DNA of 64,000 nt from Irpex lacteus (GCA_001986395.2 MQVO02000008.1:1054001-1118000); one strand, 5' to 3'. Shown: positions 12,364 through 25,152, counted from the first letter of the stretch. Numbers and translations: made by a program. The notes: generated from the sequence alone by a model not told the origin.

Positions 12364-13222
12364 TGAGACCAAGAATCAGGTGGAAGCAAGCGACCGGAGA
12401 ACAGAATCGAGGGCAGGCAACGACAATGCCACTGTCCCACGGCAACTTAAGTACAGCATCTTATATGTTTGATTCTCACTATGCGAAGCTTCGATAACAT
12501 CAGCACATGATGTATATCTTCAGCCTAAAAAGTCCGCTTACTGAGTACTGATCTTCAGAAGTTCAATGCCGTAAGCCTGAGCAATATACTCGAGTATGCT
12601 CGTTATATCCATCTTGATTGCGAGCGACCAGCGAAAAGTGAGGCTGCCAGTGCCTTATCTATTGAAGAAGTTCAGAATTACCTGATATAAGGGCTCCATG
12701 GAAGAAGGTGAGCAGAGACATCACGTCTCAAGGACGACGATCAATAGCTCCTTCATTGTGGTCGCGTAGTCCATTTGATCCCTCTTCTCACCAACATGAT
12801 GATCCAGGGTTCCTCAATTTGGTCCATCCTTATCTATCGTCCCACTGTCTCCGACGCCGCAGCGGGGACTGTATAATGACCCACTTTTGACTTAGATACA
12901 ACACCCACGAAGCCACGAAATTGTCACCTTGATCGGAGATACACGTCTTGGAGAATGTACCGACTGCTTCGTCCTAAAATGCAGTTCTGCCGCTACAGTT
13001 CATGTAACAATCTGTAATAAGCAAATATATGATCAGAAAAGTAGCTCGTGATCCACGACTGCAAGCGAGAGAGCGGAAGACAGTAGGTACGTACGAATAC
13101 ACAATCTACGGACTCCCTGGCCGGCACCACTGGTATGAAATTCACAACGATGTCGGTGTACACTCTAAGCCGTGTAACGTTGCGCCTCGACATTGCAGAA
13201 TTCAGAACCCTGATGTGTACAG
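12364..13222. other. Short intergenic region between copies 4 and 5
   Basis: It contains the copy 4 promoter but no dispersed repeat, unlike most other gaps in the array. No gene was seen. Confidence 0.4.
12460..12465 (-). promoter_or_regulatory. Possible TATA box of copy 4
   Basis: TATAAG on the minus strand lies 97 bp upstream of the ATG at 12,363, close to the spacing in the better examples. Confidence 0.35.
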
Positions 13223-15005
13223 TCAGCGATGAGTATACAACTGCAATATATTTGGCAGCTTGCGACAATGAAGCAATAGGCTCACATCATGTCGCTCAGT
13301 ATCAAAGCCGCATCTGTGATGCTCTTCGACCGCCTCCACACTTCCAGCTGCATCAGTGGCGATTTTGGGTAACGCGTTTACTTGAGAGGTAGTGTTTTGC
13401 GTAGGCCCACCTTCTTCGTCGTCGTCGAAGTATTCATCTTCATCCACTTCGCCGATTTGCATCGACTGGCCCATATTACCCACGAAGCGCAGGCTGCAAG
13501 ACTGAATCGGAGTTCCAGACCCGGATACCCAAGAGTTCCCTGCAGGCTCGATCTGCCGCAGATTCAAGATGAAGTGACATATGATCATGGGTGGAATGCT
13601 GCGGAGATATTATTGAGTGAGCGAGGTGCCGTGGAGTCAGACCACTCACACTGCGAAGAAGGGCTCTATGATACTCAGAGTGAACAGGGTTGGCTGAAAA
13701 GCAAAGTTGTCACTAAGCAGAAAAGCCATTCGAGGAGAAGAGTGGGGAACTTACAACGTTGTCTTCAATGATCTCCAGGACATTCAAAACTAGAAGAATG
13801 CTAGTTACGTATAACTTGATCAACGATAGTACTACGTGAGGAAATATTAATGCGAGCTTACAGAAAGTACATCGTTCCTATAATTAACGCGTCAGAAAAC
13901 GAAAAAAACGTCCACAGTTCAAATCATCGTACCGTCACGAAAAAGAATGGTCGCCAGAGGTGCCTTGATATTCAGTCTGCGTGCTTCCTTGTACGCTTGA
14001 GCCGTCTTTGACCAGGTGACCGCCAGGACCAATACGTCGCCGATGATAACGGAAATACGTATCGCCAAGGATACTTATGACGAACGGGATTTAGTACGGG
14101 GAGGATCGAGCTAAAAAAAAAATGCACACGCACGCCTGTTGAAGGACAGAAGCCATTAGCCAAGTTCGCAAATTCAGACTTGAAAGCATTGGACTTACGA
14201 TAGACGGAGACTATTTGAACCGCCCAAAAATGCTGCGCAGACTTCAGGGTCCTTGTACACGATGATGGTCGCAGCGTTATACTGCAATTTTGAGAATAAG
14301 ACTGTCGTCATCGGACTCTCCTAATTGTGACACTCACGATATTTGTGGCAAGCGGAACGAGGTTCAACAAGAAGACGGTACCAGCCACGAGATATTTTCC
14401 ATCCAGCAAGGCGTAGACACGCAATGCGGAAAACCCTGGAACGAGCATTATAAGCTACCTGATATGCAAGAATTGGGGTAAGATTTGGAAACTTACATGC
14501 AATGCATAGATATTGAGTTCGATGGAGGGTGGCGTCGAAGTACATCTCAGCCTTGCAGCTGTCACGGCAGTCGAACATCAGACGTCGGCGCAAATCGATG
14601 CGTTGGATGCGGACACATACCTCTGTTATAGTCAAATCTCAGCTGTATTCGCGAACAAGCAGGGTTCATAGACCAATGCTTACCTCTATATTCCAGTCCG
14701 GAATAAGCAGGATGATTCGATTTATAACGGCACCGTAGCGGGTGAATGCGTACAACCAGGTTATCGCAGTCCACTTGGGGCGCCATATGACGTCCACTTC
14801 TTGTGATAAAGTGATCATGCAATCGAACAGAAATAGAGCTTGAGGTGAAGAGTCAGTAGTCCGGTAGAGCGATGTAAACATGGGGCTTGCCTCTACAGGA
14901 AACGTTGATATAGCTACCTATGAGCCTAGGTACGTTGATCAGCGACATGCATCGATATCATTGAAGGGGGACGTACTCATGTTGTAGCTCCGTGATGTAT
15001 GACAT
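13223..15005 (-). CDS. DUF6533 seven-helix protein, copy 5 (best reference copy)
   Basis: DUF6533 marks a fungal family of predicted seven-helix membrane proteins of unknown function. Exon 1 (15,005-14,977) is MSYITELQHE. Exon 2 is LIGSYINVSCRG and ends at a GC donor (AGAG then GCAAGC at 14,890). The core (about 14,700-14,847) reads LFLFDCMITLSQEVDVIW and then TWLYAFTRYGAV. A loop exon holds Cys and QYLCIAC. Then come ALRVYALLDGKYLVAGTVFL (about 14,330-14,440), a small exon TIIVYKDPEVCAAFLGGS (about 14,200-14,285), GDVLVLAVTWSKTAQ with a KAPLATILFRDG end (about 13,930-14,075), and the tail exon (about 13,290-13,600) with CHFILNLRQIEPAG, RFVGNMGQSMQ and an acidic stretch. A GTGAGC donor near 13,285 suggests another small 3' exon, so 13,223 is only the read-through stop. 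Confidence 0.85.
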
Positions 15006-15112
15006 AGGAGCTGGTGTATAGCCAGGAGGTATGTCAGTGCTGCGAGACGAGGCGAGTAATAGAGTAATAGAGGTCCGGAGCTTGCCGCAGGACGACTATC
15101 TCAAGTTGTAGC

Positions 15113-15118
15113 TTTATA
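15113..15118 (-). promoter_or_regulatory. TATA box of copy 5
   Basis: TATAAA on the minus strand (in GATATAAAGC) lies 108 bp upstream of the start at 15,005. Confidence 0.5.
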
Positions 15119-15896
15119 TCCACATGAACCTCGAGGGTCACAATTATAAGGTTAATGGACATGGGTTCATCAGGAGTTGGGAGTACGATGCCTCACATGT
15201 ATCCGGGAAACATGGCCGCGGTGACTACATAACAGCTCTGGAGACTATCGTGATGGTAGTGCTTCCAGTTTCCTGATACGGAGAAAATTTGTAGTTCAAG
15301 TGAAGCAGCTAGTATATCACGGGAGAAGCGATTCGGAAACGTACGGGTGTGTAAGCATGTATATACACGTCTCAATTTGCACCGAAACCTCCTGCCACGT
15401 CTTGATCCATCTAGAGTAGATTTGCGAGGTTAAAGCTAATTGTCAGGGAAAGTATGTGTGAACACAAAAAGGGTGGGGTCTGAATCTGCGATAACGCACC
15501 TGAGTGGGACTAGCAGAGGTGTAGAATGAACATCAGTAACGGGTGTTGATAGCTTCTTAAGGAAACACACGGAATGCTCAGATCGTTTGGAAGGACAACA
15601 GAGTGATGGCTATAGTGCGCTGCGCAAAGAATCAGAACAGAGCCATTCGATTTCATGGAAGCTACAGCGACGATGGATGGGCTGAGAAGTACGTAGGATA
15701 GTCAGTATTCTGACGTGACTTATCAGCAATTCACAGTTAAGACTCACCTATAATCATTGAAGCACCAGCCGTTCATAAAAAGCTAGACATATCTCTGTAA
15801 GCCAGATAATATGCTGGCACGTTTCTCGATGCTGCCATGGCCTTACTCAGGACTTCTAGCCGGCGTTGTGCGCCAAGAATGAACGACTTCGAGTTC

Positions 15897-16960
15897 GGTG
15901 TGAGGTTGTTTGGTTGTATTTTGGTCATTCTCGGCGGCTGCCGGCGCACGTGTGGACCAGGCGCTGGACTGTCCGCAACGTTGCTTTTTCGTTCTCTACC
16001 ACCGTAAACGATACTCAGTCCTTGAAGCTTGAAATCTATCAACACAGTGGATGTGGGTGAAGTAGCCGCACGACAATAGCGGTATCTGGTCGCTGAAGGA
16101 GACAGATGTGGAGAAGTGGCAGAGGTATGTGGCTTCTCTTCCCGGTTCGTAGATCTCCAAGTACGTGGTTTATATTCGCTATAGTGCGCAGGCTCGAGCC
16201 TCATGGAACAGCCGCTACGTCTGAATGACACACTAGCTGAGGCCATGCCCATGAGACTCTTGCAGGCAACACAACTCGTAGAATTTTCACCAGGTCAGCG
16301 AAGTGGCGTTCAAGAAATCGAGTCAGAAAGAGTACGAGATGCCTCGACCAACGCTGCTCAATATGTGTGACTTACCATCCTATCATTTCCTAGTCTTCTT
16401 TGCTGGAGACTCGGGAACGACAGGGCGGCATGTCAGATGGAACGACATAGGAAACGTATGCGAGCATGGAGCGAGAGTACTGGTGATTGGAACATACGTG
16501 AAAGATCGTCGAATTTAGTGTGCTGAAGTACTTGAGGTGCGTTTGTGACGTGTTGTATGGTCGCTGTATGCTGTCATGTCTGATTTATACCCTCGATCTT
16601 GCCCACTATATGCGTGGTTAACGGCCAAAGAACGGTCACTCGCCACGTCCGAGCTCTCTTAGCTGGGGCGTGGGCGTCGACGAACGGCACTGGAACGACG
16701 CGGACTATTATGCTTTCCTTGAAACGTGGTCATCCCCAATATCCTTTCTATCATGGTTACCCCGGTCTCGAATCATTCCTCTCGTTGGCAAGTTGGTTTT
16801 CGGCCCAGAGGCTCTCATTTACACGAAGGACGGCGTACTACTGGCGATCCTCATGTGACTATGGCGTAACGTGGCGTGACCGGGCAATGAGTGTGACTGA
16901 GAGACGCTCAGGCTCCGCCTTGCTCGCGCTCACATGTGCACAGCTCAGTCCTGAAATCGC
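15897..16960 (+). repeat. Dispersed array repeat R3
   Basis: It starts with GGTTGTTTGGTTGTATTTTG and CTGCCGGCGCA and keeps the block around 16,345-16,430 (ACCATCCTATCATTTCCTAG, GGGCGGCATGTCAGA) and the GTGGTTAACGGCCAAAGAA block near 16,615. R2 and R4 have the same order. The 3' end is less clear than in R2 or R4. Confidence 0.6.
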
Positions 16961-17800
16961 ATGAAGTCGCTATAAGTCAGGGTACCCCTAGGTGGTGGTA
17001 TTGGGCGGTCAGACAAGGTCTCTGGAATATTGGACGGTATCCACGATGGTAGTACTCACTCTGAGCTCTCAACTGTGGAGGAAAGATTCGCTGATTCGAA
17101 ACCTGTGTACATTTAGGTGTATTGTGCACTGACGTACTCGGTGCTCGCAGTCAACCGAAATTTTCGGTATGCCAATGCTCTAAAGGTACGGATTTACTTT
17201 TACAAGGGTGCTTGTACTTATATGACTCCTTCGTGCCAGACTTTCTAGTGACGGCGCAGGCCATTCTGCACAGACTGGATCTCTCTTTCGTGATAATCGA
17301 AGGTCCACATGTCAACCATTAGCTCTATTCCGACGACGATGGTGACGTATCAATATATCAGTGCTTATGGATGAATGATTGTGGTGCGTTCATGAATTGC
17401 CTCTCCGCGTATACAATATCCCTGACTACCCAAGTTTCAGTTCTGTTACTCGCAGTGAATCTTCACCGGTCACCGCAACAGATAACAACCCTCTATCGTG
17501 TGGCTGACACGCTCCTCTAGGTTCGGTTGTCGGCATAGGTGATCAAGCTCACACCGAGAAAGCCCAGAAAGCCTCTGCATGATCAACAACCTAATGATTC
17601 AATTCGTGCTGCGATACCGTAGTGTATAGATCAATGAATTGGCCAGGGAGACAAAGAAGAGGCAATAATTGTCTGAATTTTTCCTCGGACGACATCGCCA
17701 TTGGGAGCTGGCGACTCAATATTAATGCTAACACCGTGCTGCCAGTGCTATCATCATCCATGTAGTCAGACCTCTACCTTTGTAGGGTTGTTATAACTTG

Positions 17801-19554
17801 TTAATATATGATTAAGTCGTCAGTATGCATACAAGCTGAAAGAGTCAAGAAAGATGTACTTATACTGACTTTTTTCTCCTTGTGGTTGGTGTCAGAGTTG
17901 TATTGCTGTTGCCCTTGATAGGTCTCTTCCGTTGCTACGGTTGTGCCCCCCGGTGAGAGATCAGACGAAAATTTGATTTCAGGATCGTCATCTTCTTCGT
18001 CTTGGTGCTCCCCACCAGTTTGCAATGACTCGCCCATATTACCGACAAAGCGAAGACTGCGCGTTTGGTTGGCAGAAACCAAAGAGCTTTCGGTAGATGT
18101 AATCTGACGCAAGTTGAGTATAAAGCGACAAATGATCAGCGGTGGTATGCTGCGGATTCAGTGTCAAGTAGATGGACTGATGTGGAAGTGGGACAAGGGA
18201 CGAACACGTCGAAAAACGGCTCTATAATCCTCAGGGTGCGCATGACCGGCTAGTAACAAACGGCGATTGGTTTTCAGATATTTCAATGTATGAGAAGAAA
18301 CTCACGACATTGCTTTCTACCAATTCAAGTAGATTGACAGCAAGAAGAGCACTGATGTAACATTTCATGACATTTAGTTGACCTGCGCCAGCTAGCAAAT
18401 AAATACGCACATGAAGTAAATTGTTCCTGTCAGTCTCGGTGTAAGTAAATCAGGTGTCATTAGAAAATTTTATTCAGTTCTCACGTACCGTCCCGGAAGA
18501 GCATTGTCGCTAGGGGAGCCTCCAACTTCAACCGACGTGCCTCTCGGTATGTTTGTGCAGTCTTTGCCCAGGTGACTGCTAGAACAAGAATATCTCCGAC
18601 GATGACCGAGATGCGTGTGCTTAATGATACTGGAAAACACCAGAAATCAGAACGGTAAGAACTCCTCTAGTGTATGCCTATATTCACATCTGTAGTGATG
18701 ACCCATTAGTCAAATCGTTCGTCGACGACGAGCACGATGTCTGTAACACGTACATTAAAAAAAGACGATCTGATCCAGCCAGGAAAGATGTACAGATCAC
18801 AGAGTTCGCAAAGACGGTGCCAGCTACAGCACCAAACTAGTCACCTATTATATTTGATCAATATCTTACATTGACCTTAGAGACACTCACCATATTTGTA
18901 GCGAAGGGTACAAGGTTCAATAAAAAGACTATACAAGCCACGAGCGATTTACCGCCCGACAACGCATATACTCGCAGCGCGGAGAACCCTGGAGAAAATT
19001 TGGTATCTTCTGAAGGTATGTATATGGAGATTATGTACTCACATGCAGAGCAAAGATATTGTATCAAAATCGTGGTAGCATTGACATGCATGATAACCTT
19101 ACAGCTGCAATAGTAAGCCTCAAGGATCAGGTTGGTGTGAATGAGTTCATCAGACGGTCCGAGCACATACCCCTGCGGTAATCCATCTATTATTATATAC
19201 CAGAGACACAACATATTAATCCTTTCTTACCTTGAGGCTCGAGTTTGGGAAATCGAGGTCAATTTGTGCAATAACTCCATTATAGCGTGTCAATGCGTAC
19301 AGCCAGGTCATCGCATTCCATTTTCGACGCCATATGACATCTATTTCTTGAGGCAAGGTCAACGCACTTTCGAATAGAAAAACAACTGAGAAGCCTGTGT
19401 AAGCTTTCTTAAACACGGACGAGACTGTGGCATACCGCTGGCAGAGAGGGAGGCGGAAACAGATATGCGTCTAAGTCATGGTGCTCAGTAGTACACAAGT
19501 ATATGCGATACTCGGGAGCACGTACCCTTCTTGCAGCTCTGCAACTGAAATCAT
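17801..19554 (-). CDS. DUF6533 seven-helix protein, copy 6
   Basis: Exon 1 starts at 19,554 (MISVAELQE, donor GTACGT). The exon 2 donor is a normal GT (GTATGC). The core (about 19,240-19,395) reads FLFESALTLPQEIDVIWRRKW and TWLYALTRYNGVIAQ. It is followed by ALRVYALSGGKSLVACIVFL (about 18,890-18,990) and ISVIVGDILVLAVTWAKTAQ with a KLEAPLATMLFRDG end (about 18,490-18,650). The tail exon (about 17,870-18,160) reads CRFILNLRQITSTE and RFVGNMGESLQ, then acidic residues. A GTCAGT donor near 17,870 suggests one more small exon; 17,801 is the read-through stop. Confidence 0.8.
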
Positions 19555-20327
19555 CAGGTCGAAGAGTGTGTCCCGACTGCAAAGAGGACGCTGTATATCT
19601 TGGCGGAGAGGTTTAGACTATGAGAAGACGTACAAGCATACCTATTATATCCGAGTCGCATATACTGTGAGAGATGCTATGGTCATTGTAATAGTATGCG
19701 GAGATGATAGCAATGATATATTAGCGTGAGCTTTGGGAGGTCGCATCTCCTTTCAATTCAACTGAGACCAAACAGGCGATACGCTACCTTCGCCTCACCG
19801 TAGTATCGCGTTAATCAGAGTAGGTGTCTGTAATGACGAGAATTTGAACGATAGTTTCTCGATTGAGAGACGCTATAGACTACCGTAACGAATGACAACT
19901 GCACGAGCGTGTCTCAGTCAAAACATCCAGCAACATCGTAGAGGCACTCACCGACCATGATGATACAAGGTCAGGATGTTCTAGGGCGAACTATCTTCCA
20001 ATGACTCCTATCATCCATCCAAACACGGACTCGAACTCTGCCCATTGGATACGTGGCACTCAATTCGTGAGTGATGATACGAACTGAGTGCTGAGTACTG
20101 AGTACTGAGCGCTGTTCGTAGCAAATGCACTGCTGCCAACAGAAGGCCATACCGCCGTTACTGGTCTCTGGAGATAAAGCCCAGCTTGCGCATGCCAGTC
20201 GGTGAGCACATCTCGTGATAGATATCACAGTTAGATGACATGATGGTCGTCAGTAGCTGCGCACTGTCGTAAGATCTGTCGACTCTCATACCAGGTTGTG
20301 GAAGAAGAATCACAAGTCGATTTGACC

Positions 20328-21450
20328 TCGTGCGTTGTTATTTGGTTGTGCTTTGGTCCTTTCCGGCAGCTGCCGGCGCATTAGCGAAGAAAGCGAAGAA
20401 AGACGCTGGCATCGGGTAACTTGGCAGGAAGTAACGACGACCTTTTCTCGATATCGAGTACGTATACTCGGTATCGAGAAGGCTCGGAGTACCTGTCAGC
20501 CATAAATATGTTCGCAGTTTTACAGGTATACTTCTTTCTTCCAGACACTCATTACCATTTAATGTATTTAGGCGACGTGCACGGTGCACCATTGCTCGGT
20601 TCACGATGCACAATTCGTACGGACATGTTCATGCACTGGATGTGCATGACGCACGCGAATAGCCTAGGAGTATCTGATCGCGGAATGAAGTGTTGGGCAA
20701 ATAGTAGACGTGAGCGGTTTCTCTCATCACCACTCAACTTCGACTCGCGGTCGAACGTGGAAGGTACCAACGAAATAGTACTCAACCCTATAACTCGAAA
20801 AGAGCATCAACGGTGCTCAATATCTGTCTACGTACTGTCCTACTACTTTACAGCGTCATTCAGAGACACCCGGGAATGACAGGGCGGGATGTCAGACAGC
20901 AACAGGACGGCGTATTGAGGAGAGTAGCCAACGAATAGTCGGATTGGGTCGGCTGGGATAATGAAGGTGCGCCTGTGATCTGTTATGACAGTTCGAGGGT
21001 CGCTATATGCTATCCAGTCTAGCCCTTGTCCTTGATTTACCCCACTATGCGCGTAGTGGACGGCCAGAGAATGGCTGCCTACCACATCTGAGCACTTAAT
21101 CTGGTGGGTGGATGTAAATGGACTCCGACACCGGAACGGCTTTACCATATTCTCTTGCAGTCACTCGCATATCGATCTTATATCTCTCTTCGTAGTGTCG
21201 TATCGGCAGGGAGAAAAGATCTATCGCCGGGCCAAGTATATCACCCGAAACCAATCCAGTTCCGACCCTTGTGGCAACGGATTTTTAAATGCGGTCCATG
21301 TAGGAACGCTTTGGCTGTGATACTGTAAGTGCTATCCACTCGGTAGAAACCTCACGGGAATGTTCATGAACGGATATCAGGGTACTTTCTCCTCTCTCAA
21401 CGAAATGTAGATTGAAGACTGCTCGCTTCTTCGACACTAGAGCCAGCGGC
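20328..21450 (+). repeat. Dispersed array repeat R4
   Basis: It has the same block order as R2: GTTGTTATTTGGTTGTG, CTGCCGGCGCA, GAAGAAAGACGCTGGCA, GTATACTTCTTTCTTCCAG, the 20,815-20,890 block ending GGAATGACAGGGCGGG, the GACGGCCAGAGAATGG block near 21,060, and GAAACCTCACGGGAATGTTC near 21,345. The intron-like GTATAC...CAG block is aligned in R1, R2 and R4. Confidence 0.6.
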
Positions 21451-22289
21451 GACACACTGAAGCCCCATCTTTAGCTTGTACCCGTTATCATTGAGCTCTC
21501 TTGGAGCTTTAGTTATCTCGACTGAATTATGGGAGCCGCCACGGAGGCGCCACCACATAGAATTTCGAGCTTGTCGAGTGGAAGACCTGAGACGACAGGC
21601 GAATAGACTGTCTGAAGACCCACAACAGGTTTACGTTATACATCTGGAAGCCTTCTGCCGACGAACCTATTTTACAGACGGTAGAGCCAATACGTCGACA
21701 TACCTGCCTTTATCGACCGTGCAACCGTTTCAGCCTCTGAACACTGGAAACTCCGCCTACCCTACCTACGCGATCGCTGGCTGCTAGCCGCGCCGAGATG
21801 CGATGTTATCACTCCTTGTTTCTCCGAATCTCTGTACTAATCTCTCCGTACTCTCGTTCACTTGAGCAACTACCACCAAAGTGTACTAGTAATATCTCGC
21901 ACTCGTGTCTAAGTTAGGGAACATTAATCCAAATGTGCATAATACGCGTCTCTGCACTGTGGGAAGGTGTGCCGAATGGGGCCCTTTTCTGCCACAGACA
22001 ATTATTATATCTCGATCATAGTGCCAGCAGCTGCTCAACAGAAGCCCTCTAGTTTGTATGTCCGGGTTCCCCTCATACCCCGGCTGATAATGGCATTATC
22101 ACCAGTCTTGTTTTCTGTCTGCGTTAGTGTCCGATAACAAAAGGAGACAGTTCTGTCTGCTCGGTGTAATGATGGATCGTTGCCGCTCAGGAGGCTCTGA
22201 CAGGGTATGTCGACCAATCCCGCAGATGGATGAATCGATGAACTTCCGTGCATTAAATTAGGACATATCGACGACTATAAATATGAAAC

Positions 22290-22390
22290 CACTTCACAAT
22301 GCATAAATACACACGCATGAATATCGAACCCATCGTCCATGATGCATGATCCGAGACCAAACGCGGAAGTTAAAGAGAGTAAGTAGGTAC
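22290..22390. repeat. TATA-rich motif, second copy
   Basis: It is the counterpart of 9,978-10,080, with CACAATGCATAAATAC followed by CGAACCCATCGTCCATGAT. It lies about 0.85 kb after R4. Confidence 0.45.
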
Positions 22391-22542
22391 GGCCGTCTAC
22401 ATTTATTTTCGCTCCGACGTTGATGCGCTGAATCTGGGGTGTTAAACGTTGACATAGGTACTAAGGCCCTAATTGATGCATTGAGAGATCAGCATATAAA
22501 CTGGCGGGAGACCATGGCAGCAGCTTTGAGATTAGGAGGGGT

Positions 22543-24275
22543 TTAATCCACTTGTCGCGCCTCTAGTTCTACACTGTAGTTGATACCCTCGTATTCTTGG
22601 TCCACCTGCACGTCTTCTGCTGCCACAATAGGCGTTTCCGCGGAGATATCAGCTTCAGCGGAGGTAGTGTCGAGTTCACGAACGTCGCCGTCTTCTCCGT
22701 CCTCCTTTTCTTCGTCATACTTCAACAACTGGTCCATGTTTCCGATGAAGCGAAGACTGATCGATTGGTGACCTGGTGTCCACGAGCTTCCCGCACGCTC
22801 TATTTGCCGTAGGTTTAGGATGAAGTGGCATACAATCATGGGTGGTAAGCTGCATGCATATCTCGTGAGTGATCGAATAATAATGCCAGAAGGATTACCT
22901 ACATCTCGAAAAAGGGCTCTGCGATATCCATTGTGAACAAGACCGGCTGTATGAGACATGGTCCATCATATCAACTTGACATACACAGCAGATAGGAAAC
23001 TCACAACATTATTTCCGATCGCTTCAAGAACATTAATCGTGAGCAGTATGCTGATAAATTCAACGTCATTGAATGACAATTTGGCGATACGCGGTGAAGA
23101 CGCACATGAAGTGAATCGTTCCTGTTAAGCACACTATCAGTAAACAGCGACAAGAGAGAACACTTAAGTCATTCATCGCACCATCACGAAAGAGCATCGT
23201 TGCGAGAGGAGCACTCAGGTTTAGCCGGCGCGCTTCTCGGTATGCACCAACTGTCCTTGTCCAGGTGACAGCTAAGACCAGTACATCGCCGACAATGACG
23301 GAAGCTCGGCTGACCAATGACACTTAGCAAAACCGGTCATCAGCCTAAAGATGCTCTGCAGTAACGTTAACGTGCACCCACATCTGACACAGAAAACAAT
23401 TCTTTAAGTACATCCAAACCATTTGAGAATGATGTATTAGACGTACAATAGGTAAAGTCTATCCGAGTCTGTAAGAAGCGTCGTGCATGTCTCAACATCC
23501 TCGAAAACAACACTGGTTATAGTATTGAACTTGGTCCTTCAATTATGTCTTGGTATGGTCAGTCTGTGATCGTTGTACTCACCATATTCGTAGCAAAAGG
23601 TACAAGATTCAACACGAGGACTATACCAGTCGTGACGTATTTGCGATCCGATAACGCGTAGACTCGCAGTGCGGAGAACCCTGCATTTAGAGCACTCAAG
23701 TTAATCGATAGGTTCGTATAATATCTGTCCATCGTAAAGTTCGAAAATACTCACATGCAAGGCATAGTAGCTGTAGCAACTGGAGAACGCCGTCAAGGTA
23801 CAAACCAGCTTTACATCTATTGGGATGCTCAGAGTTCGGCCACTCATGCAGATGAATCAGATGTAAGGATGTACCTCTATAAATATGGTTATAAACCAAT
23901 ATTCACAGATGGGGTCTGTTGGGTTCGACTTACCACAGCATTCCAGACCGGAGCAAGGAGGTTTATTTGATTTATCAACATGCCATAGCGTGTGAGCGCA
24001 TACAACAAGGTGGTCGCATTCCACTTTCGTTTCCATACCACGTCTATCTCTTGAGATAGGGTGATTGCGCAATCGAATAGAAACAAAGCTAGCAGGAAAG
24101 CAGCCGCGGAGGAGTCAGAGCTAGGCACATCAACATTCATGAATATGAGACTTGCCTTCGGCGGATACATTGATATAACCGGATACGAGCCTGGACCTAT
24201 TGATGAATACTAGTAGAAGATTGTCATATAAATTAGGCGGACGTACTCTTGCTGAAGTTCCGCAATAGAGGACAT
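22543..24275 (-). CDS. DUF6533 seven-helix protein, copy 7
   Basis: Exon 1 starts at 24,275 (MSSIAELQQE). Exon 2 ends GAAG at 24,156 with a GC donor (GCAAGT); only this donor gives phase 1 into the core exon ALFLFDCAITLSQEIDVVW (about 23,940-24,100). Later exons read ALRVYALSDRKYVTTGIVLV (about 23,580-23,680) and ASVIVGDVLVLAVTWTRT with LSAPLATMLFRDG (about 23,170-23,330). The tail exon (about 22,543-22,850) reads CHFILNLRQIERAG and RFIGNMDQLLK, so RFVGNMGQSLQ has drifted, and then a long acidic run. Where copy 9 has CAA then GTGAGT, this copy reads CAA then GTGGAT and runs into a stop two codons later, so the last donor looks lost. Confidence 0.8.
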
Positions 24276-25152
24276 GTCGGACGTTTCGAGTTTCCTGCTA
24301 AAACGTGCACTTTAATCAAGCTCAATACACCAGTGATTAAGGATGAATAGTGGAGTGAGAAAAAGTCGGCAGGGTCACCGCAAAAAAACAGACATCTCAC
24401 GCCGCGGTTCCTTATACTTCTGTGTATGATCACAATCATCGAAATCTTCCTTAATTCCAGATGGCCACGACATTCCAAATTCTTGAGCTTGGAGAGATTT
24501 GTCTATGAGCAACAAGAGTATGGCAATGTATCAGTCCGAGTCGGCTGTCTACGGCAGCGCAAATTCAAACGAGACAATTCACACTATAAATAATGGATTG
24601 AAGCGGCTTGACACCAAGAACCACAGATTCACATACCTAAACATATAGCACTCGGTACCATGGTTCTAAGGATCATTTTTGAATCGAACCTTACGCGAAA
24701 ATTTACGACAGTTAAGCCTGATCACCTGGACATCTGTGTCAGTTCATTTGAAGCAGATGAGATCTATTGAACGCATGAGAGCACATACATATGCAAGCTC
24801 GGATTTATGATCCCTTAGGATTCGGATGAGATGTACAGTGTCATTCGTCAGGGACAGTGTTTGCTAAAAAGATGTGACTACTTATCAAGTGCCCTTTCGT
24901 ACAGATATCACGAGTATATACCCATGAGTATCGAAGCTAGAACCTGGATGCAAAGTCTGCGTTGCCGACAGAGCAGTCGAACGAAGACGGTATCCAGTAT
25001 GTCATACTTCTACGTATAAACTCGCCAGTGTCATTAAATATTGCCGAGCTTGAGACACCTCCGACGAATACTTGCGATGCTCAGACATGATTGAGATGCG
25101 TAGGACCCTGGTCCGTAAAACGGAATGTCAGAATTCGTATACTGCGACAGTT
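24276..25152. other. Short intergenic region between copies 7 and 8
   Basis: It has no dispersed repeat. A weak TATAAG (minus, 24,411-24,416) lies 136 bp upstream of copy 7. No gene was seen. Confidence 0.35.

Larger units (their letters stand above)
15006..17800. other. Long intergenic region with repeat R3
   Basis: It holds the copy 5 promoter and dispersed repeat R3 (15,897 to about 16,960). The 159-codon open frame on the minus strand at 15,773-16,252 lies across the repeat and shows no known motif. The stretch from 17,000 to 17,800 shows nothing I recognise. Confidence 0.4.
19555..22542. other. Long intergenic region with repeat R4
   Basis: It holds repeat R4 (20,328-21,450), a short GAGTACT-type tandem near 20,085-20,112, and the TATA-rich motif near 22,290-22,390. 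The open frame 20,421-20,879 (+) lies in the repeat and has no family motif. No gene was recognised. Confidence 0.4.

Noticed and set aside
15773..16252. 159-codon frame on the minus strand
   Set aside because: Falls across dispersed repeat R3; the frame is not kept in R2 or R4.
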